A stretch of DNA of 9,710 bases from an uncultured beta proteobacterium. Its GTDB lineage: Bacteria > Pseudomonadota > Gammaproteobacteria > Burkholderiales > Rhodocyclaceae. The position numbers and the translations under genes were made by a program. Shown here piece after piece: positions 6,620 to 9,710 of the stretch. Within the stretch, counting starts at the first letter, position 1; every line of letters begins with the position of its first letter. The notes below the pieces were generated by a model. It did not search any database. It saw only the letters and a program-made list of their open reading frames with translations, and was not told the origin of the DNA. Location: NCBI GenBank assembly GCA_903917505.1, contig CAIXAY010000357.1, positions 1 to 9,710 of the forward strand. The letters run 5' to 3'.

Positions 6620-7846
6620 CTACTCACCGTCCGCGCGGCGGGGAAACACGAGCGGCGCGATGCTGTCGGCGAGCAGCAGCCCGACGGCCAGGACCGCGCC
6701 GGTCAGCAGCATGACGGTCATCAGGCTGACGCCGCTGGCGTTGTCCTGTTCCATCAGCGCATGCACGCCGCGAAACCCCATGCTACCCGGAACCAGGACG
6801 ATGAGCCCGGGAATCTTCACCAGAATGTCCGGCTGCCCCGAAAAATAAGCATAGACGTGTCCGGCGCTGGCCACCGCGAGCGCACCGGCGAAAGCGCCGA
6901 CGACATTGCCGAGAAGCGCGCCGACCAGCGAGAACACCGCCCAGGCCAAGAGGCTGCCGCCGACGAGGACATGAACGGCGCGCAGTGGCGCCTGCAGCAC
7001 GCCGAGCATCGAAACCCCGAGCGCGGCGATCGCCGGCCAGACGACCCAGGCCGGCAGGCCAGCCACGGTGCCGCTGCTGTGCGCGGGCACGAGGTGCTGG
7101 CCAATCTGCTCACCGATGACGAGCCCGGCGCCCATCATGAACAGCAGCAGGAAGACGCCAGCCAGTCGCCCGGTGCCGGACAGCAGATTCTGCGTAGCGA
7201 GTTCCGACATGGCGATGGTCAAGGTGAAGCCGGGGAGGATCAGCACGACGCCGGCGACGGCGCTGACGAAAGGCGTTTGCTGCGGAAAGACGATGCCGAG
7301 GGCATGCGCGCAAAGCGCTGCGCCAGCGCACAGAATCACCGGCGTTGCCGGACCGAGGCGCGGCACCCGGGCCAGCGCAAGGTAACCGCCGACGAACAGC
7401 ATGCCGATCAGGCCGCCGCAGAACATCTCGGTCCAGCCGCCACCCAAAAGTATCGCCACCGAGCCGGAAAGCAGGAAGCCCATGGCCACGAAGGGCCAGC
7501 CGGTCCACAGCGGCGGCGCGTTCATGATGGCCTTGAGCTCGCCCGCGCAGCGCTCGACGCTGGCGCTCCCGCTCACGTCGCGGATGAGCTTTTCGAGCGC
7601 GATCAGGCGTGCCATGTTGTAGTCGTAGAAACGCAGGCGCAGCATCTCGACGCGCTGCGCGCCGTCGTCCGCGGTGATGTTGAGGGTCAGCATGGTGAGC
7701 ACGGCGAAGCTCTCGACACGAACGCCGAGGCGCTGTCCGAGCGCGTTCAGATGGCGCTCGAGATCGTGCGCCGGCATGCCGCTGACATGCAGCGCCTGGG
7801 CCAGCGCGCGCAGGAAACCAGCCAGCCGGTCGAGGTCTTCGCTCAT
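6620..7846 (-). CDS. ThrE-family threonine/serine exporter
   Basis: A 408-residue inner-membrane protein combining both halves of the ThrE family (PF06738 then PF12821). Corynebacterium glutamicum ThrE exports threonine and serine using the membrane potential. The first 110 residues are a soluble cytoplasmic region with conserved LRLRFYDYNMARL at 69-81. About ten hydrophobic segments follow from residue 115. Each half has its family motif: LPGFTLTIAMSEL at 204-216 with GRLAG at 226-230, and IPGLIVLVPGSMGFRG at 345-360. This is a complete fused exporter, unlike the split YjjP/YjjB type. The ATG at 7846 follows the DUF1015 stop by 19 bases and lacks a good ribosome site, so translation may depend on coupling to the upstream gene. 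The exact substrate is inferred from the family; other amino acids or small peptides are possible. Confidence 0.92.
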   Translation of the reverse strand: MSEDLDRLAGFLRALAQALHVSGMPAHDLERHLNALGQRLGVRVESFAVLTMLTLNITADDGAQRVEMLRLRFYDYNMARLIALEKLIRDVSGSASVERCAGELKAIMNAPPLWTGWPFVAMGFLLSGSVAILLGGGWTEMFCGGLIGMLFVGGYLALARVPRLGPATPVILCAGAALCAHALGIVFPQQTPFVSAVAGVVLILPGFTLTIAMSELATQNLLSGTGRLAGVFLLLFMMGAGLVIGEQIGQHLVPAHSSGTVAGLPAWVVWPAIAALGVSMLGVLQAPLRAVHVLVGGSLLAWAVFSLVGALLGNVVGAFAGALAVASAGHVYAYFSGQPDILVKIPGLIVLVPGSMGFRGVHALMEQDNASGVSLMTVMLLTGAVLAVGLLLADSIAPLVFPRRADGE

Positions 7847-7865
7847 CGCGGCGGCCGGCGCGCGT

Positions 7866-9107
7866 TCAGTCGAGCACGTGCGAGGCCAGCCCGTCGGCGA
7901 GCTTGGGTTCGAACCAGGTCGATTTGGGCGGCATGATTTTGCCGGCGTCGGCGACCGACATCAGTTCGGCCATCTGGGTCGGATACAAAGCGAAAGCGAC
8001 TGCCATCTCGCCGCTGTTCACCCGCCGTTCAAGCTCGGGGAGGCCGCGGATGCCGCCCACGAAATCGATGCGCGTGTCGCGGCGCAGGTCGGCGATGCCG
8101 AGCAGCGGCGCAAGGATCTGCTCGGACAGCACCGAGACGTCGAGGCGGCGCACCGGGTCCTGCACCGGAACGAGTTCGGGGCGGATCGCCAGGTGATACC
8201 AGCGCCGGTCGAGGTACATGCCGAAACTGCCGCTGCGTTCGGGCTTGACCGGCGTTGCCGACGGCGTGACCGTGCAAGGTTCGCCGACCGCCTTGAGGAA
8301 AGCGGCGGCGCTGTGGCCGTTGAGATCGCGAACGACGCGGTTGTAATCCATGATGCGCATCTGCCGCGCCGGAAAAATCACCGACAGGAAATATTCGGCC
8401 GAGTCGGGACGTCCCTGGCCGCGCCGCGCCGCGGCGACGCGCGAAGCGGCGGCCGAACGATGATGGCCGTCGGCGATGTAGAGGCTGGGCATCGTCGCCA
8501 TGACGGCGCTGATCGCCGCGATGGCCTTTGCCTCGGCGATCGGCCAGATCGTGTGGCGGATGCCGTCGTCGGCGCTGATGTCGGCCACCGGCGCGCCGGT
8601 GGTCGCCTGCGCCAGCAGGCGCTCGGCCTCGGCGTTGTCGGGATGGACCAGCAGCACCGGGCCGGTCTGGGCGTTGAGCGCCTCGATCTGGCGCACGCGG
8701 TCGTCTTCCTTGTCCGGGCGCGTGAATTCGTGTTTGCGAATGCGCTGGCGGTCGTATTCGGCGACCGATGCCGCGGCGATCAGGCCGGTCTGGCTGTGCT
8801 CGCCCATGACGAGGCGATAGGCGTAATAGCAGGGCGTCGCATCGCGCACGAGAATGCCCGCAGCGATCAGCTTGCCGAGGTTCTCGGCCGATTTGGCATA
8901 GACCTCGGGCGCGTAGTGGTCGACCGATTCAGGCAAGTCGATTTCGGCCTTCGAGATGTGCAAGAAGGAATAAGGCTTGCCGGCCGCGCGCGACCTGGCT
9001 TCCTCGCTGGAGAGCACGTCATACGGCGGCGCGGCGACGGCGCCGGCCTGTTCGCTGCGCGGACGCAGGGCGGTGAAGGGACGGATCAGCGGCTGGGCGG
9101 TAGTCAA
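7866..9107 (-). CDS. DUF1015 family protein (COG4198)
   Basis: A 413-residue soluble protein of the DUF1015 family. Signature motifs in order are PPYDV at 27-31, KHEFTRPDKEDDR at 125-137, IADGHHRSAAA at 211-221, and the C-terminal MPPKSTWFEPK at 392-402. Relatives have been annotated as SpoOJ/ParB-like, and DGHHR resembles the motif of ParB-fold enzymes, including free-serine kinases; that link is my inference from a short motif. The start is TTG at 9107: a perfect AAGGAG (9119-9114) lies 6 bases upstream and the family sequence begins right after it. A longer reading frame upstream would translate the repeat element and is rejected. The gene sits 135 bases after the DAHP synthase stop and 19 bases before the ThrE-family exporter, which suggests a role near amino acid, perhaps serine, metabolism. 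No catalytic activity can be stated with confidence. Confidence 0.9.
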   Translation of the reverse strand: MTTAQPLIRPFTALRPRSEQAGAVAAPPYDVLSSEEARSRAAGKPYSFLHISKAEIDLPESVDHYAPEVYAKSAENLGKLIAAGILVRDATPCYYAYRLVMGEHSQTGLIAAASVAEYDRQRIRKHEFTRPDKEDDRVRQIEALNAQTGPVLLVHPDNAEAERLLAQATTGAPVADISADDGIRHTIWPIAEAKAIAAISAVMATMPSLYIADGHHRSAAASRVAAARRGQGRPDSAEYFLSVIFPARQMRIMDYNRVVRDLNGHSAAAFLKAVGEPCTVTPSATPVKPERSGSFGMYLDRRWYHLAIRPELVPVQDPVRRLDVSVLSEQILAPLLGIADLRRDTRIDFVGGIRGLPELERRVNSGEMAVAFALYPTQMAELMSVADAGKIMPPKSTWFEPKLADGLASHVLD

Positions 9108-9113
9108 TCGATT

Positions 9114-9119
9114 CTCCTT
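9114..9119 (-). promoter_or_regulatory. Ribosome binding site that fixes the TTG start of the DUF1015 gene
   Basis: AAGGAG on the minus strand (9119-9114) is a full Shine-Dalgarno core ending 6 bases before TTG at 9107-9105. No ATG or GTG stands at similar distance. TTG starts are usually weaker, so output may be tuned down relative to the neighbours. Confidence 0.8.
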
Positions 9120-9143
9120 GAAGGGTAAAGATCCAAAAGCGGC

Positions 9144-9228
9144 TAACCACAACGAACACAACGGGCACAACGAAATTCAATTCAAGACGTATTGCTTCTC
9201 GTCGTGTTCGTTGTGCACGTTGTGGTTA
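9144..9228. repeat. Inverted repeat built from 9-base CACAACGNN units
   Basis: The left arm (9144-9174) is TAAC followed by three 9-base units: CACAACGAA, CACAACGGG, CACAACGAA. The right arm (9199-9228), read on the minus strand, is TAAC followed by CACAACGTG, CACAACGAA and CACGACGA. The two arms agree at about 25 of 30 positions and flank a 24-base AT-rich loop, so the RNA from either strand could fold into one long imperfect hairpin. The element begins 14 bases after the DAHP synthase stop and ends 36 bases before the DUF1015 start. No strong T-tract follows on the minus strand (only CTTTTGG), so it is not a classical terminator. Read as protein, the plus-strand left arm gives an artificial NHNEHNGHNE string. 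I regard it as an intergenic repeat of unknown role. Confidence 0.85.
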
Positions 9229-9242
9229 ATCGCCCTTGTGAG

Positions 9243-9710
9243 TTATTCATTGCGTTTCGGCAGCACGTCGCGCAGCAGCGCGTCGGCGGCGCGCAGCATT
9301 TTTTCGGTGGTCGACCAGTCGACGCAGGCATCGGTGACCGAGCAGCCGTACTTGAGCTGCTTGCGGTCGGCGGGGATAGCCTGATTGCCGGCCTCGATGT
9401 TCGATTCGACCATCACGCCGACCAGCGAGCGGTTGCCGAAGCGGATCTGGTTGACCACGTCGGTCATGACCAGCGGCTGCATCTCGGCGTTCTTGTAGCT
9501 GTTGGCGTGCGAGCAATCGACGATGATGTTCGCCGGCAGTCCCGCCTTGAGCAGCGCCTGCTCGGCCATCAGCACGCTGACCGTGTCGTAGTTCGGGCGG
9601 CCGTCGCCGCCGCGCAGCACGAGGTGCCCGTAGCGGTTGCCGCGCGTGCGCACGATCGCCGTGCGCCCCTGGCCGTTGATGCCGAGGAAGCTGTGCGGCC
9701 GCGAGGCCGA
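9243..9710 (-). CDS. Class I 3-deoxy-7-phosphoheptulonate (DAHP) synthase, C-terminal part
   Basis: The last 155 residues of DAHP synthase, which condenses phosphoenolpyruvate with erythrose 4-phosphate in the first step of the shikimate pathway. The reading frame enters at the right edge (position 9710) and stops at TAA 9245-9243. Visible family features are PHSFLGINGQGRTAI, GHLVLRGG, VDCSHANSYK, GVMVESNIEAGNQ and YGCSVTDACVDW. These supply the His, Glu and Asp metal ligands matching E. coli AroG H268, E302 and D326; the Cys ligand and catalytic Lys lie outside the window. The DCSHANS, ESNIEAGNQ and SVTDAC wording is closer to the AroF (Tyr-type) isoenzyme than to AroG, but the N-terminal feedback region is missing, so I give no isoenzyme symbol. 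It is upstream of DUF1015 on the same strand, separated by the inverted repeat. Confidence 0.95.
   Translation of the reverse strand, partial: SASRPHSFLGINGQGRTAIVRTRGNRYGHLVLRGGDGRPNYDTVSVLMAEQALLKAGLPANIIVDCSHANSYKNAEMQPLVMTDVVNQIRFGNRSLVGVMVESNIEAGNQAIPADRKQLKYGCSVTDACVDWSTTEKMLRAADALLRDVLPKRNE

Noticed and set aside
6584..7936. Plus-strand open frame of 450 codons opposite the ThrE gene
   Set aside because: The translation is hydrophilic, full of His, Gln, Glu and Arg, mirroring a membrane protein on the other strand; no family match or ribosome site.
7674..9128. Long plus-strand open frame (484 codons) antisense to DUF1015 and ThrE
   Set aside because: It is the shadow of two well-recognised minus-strand families in GC-rich DNA; its translation is rich in Arg, Gly and Asp with no recognisable domain.
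9117..9170. Upstream extension of DUF1015 (starting at 9170) and the NHNEHNGHNE plus-strand frame
   Set aside because: Both translate the 9-base repeat element. The strong ribosome site before TTG 9107 and the family start exclude the extension.

Overview
The window is GC-rich chromosomal DNA with dense coding. Its protein repertoire and residue-level similarity suggest a betaproteobacterium, most likely of the Rhodocyclales or a neighbouring group; this rests on family resemblance only. I see no rRNA, tRNA, CRISPR array, insertion sequence, integrase or phage gene.

Layout, left to right. (1) Positions 1-2594 form a sulfur-assimilation locus. On the minus strand a TauE/SafE-type membrane transporter is followed after 11 bases by the N-terminal part of a sulfite (nitrite/sulfite) reductase that runs off the left edge. 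Divergent from them is cysB, the LysR-type regulator of sulfur assimilation, whose 3' end overlaps a small two-helix membrane protein of unknown function. (2) Positions 2610-4526 (minus) encode one signalling protein with an HDOD module, a degenerate receiver-like module and a GGDEF diguanylate cyclase with an intact active site and I-site. (3) Positions 4779-5765 (plus) encode a secreted TRAP-transporter binding protein of the DctP family without membrane partners nearby. (4) From 9710 down to 5787 all genes are on the minus strand: the C-terminal part of a class I DAHP synthase (first step of aromatic amino acid synthesis), a 9-base-repeat inverted element, a DUF1015 protein with a well-supported TTG start, a full-length ThrE-family threonine/serine exporter, a DUF2007 protein and, after a possible terminator, an EthD-domain protein.

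How the genes fit together. The left block is a coherent unit: CysB probably controls the divergent transporter-reductase operon and perhaps itself from the AT-richer 117-base gap. In the right block the DUF1015 and ThrE-family genes are 19 bases apart and probably co-transcribed. The exporter hints that the uncharacterised DUF1015 protein may act in serine/threonine metabolism, and its DGHHR motif resembles that of ParB-fold proteins. I see no obviously new multi-gene system. The points most worth a second look are the structured repeat between the DAHP synthase and DUF1015 genes, the DUF1015-ThrE pairing, and the unusual residues in the HDOD-receiver-GGDEF protein.
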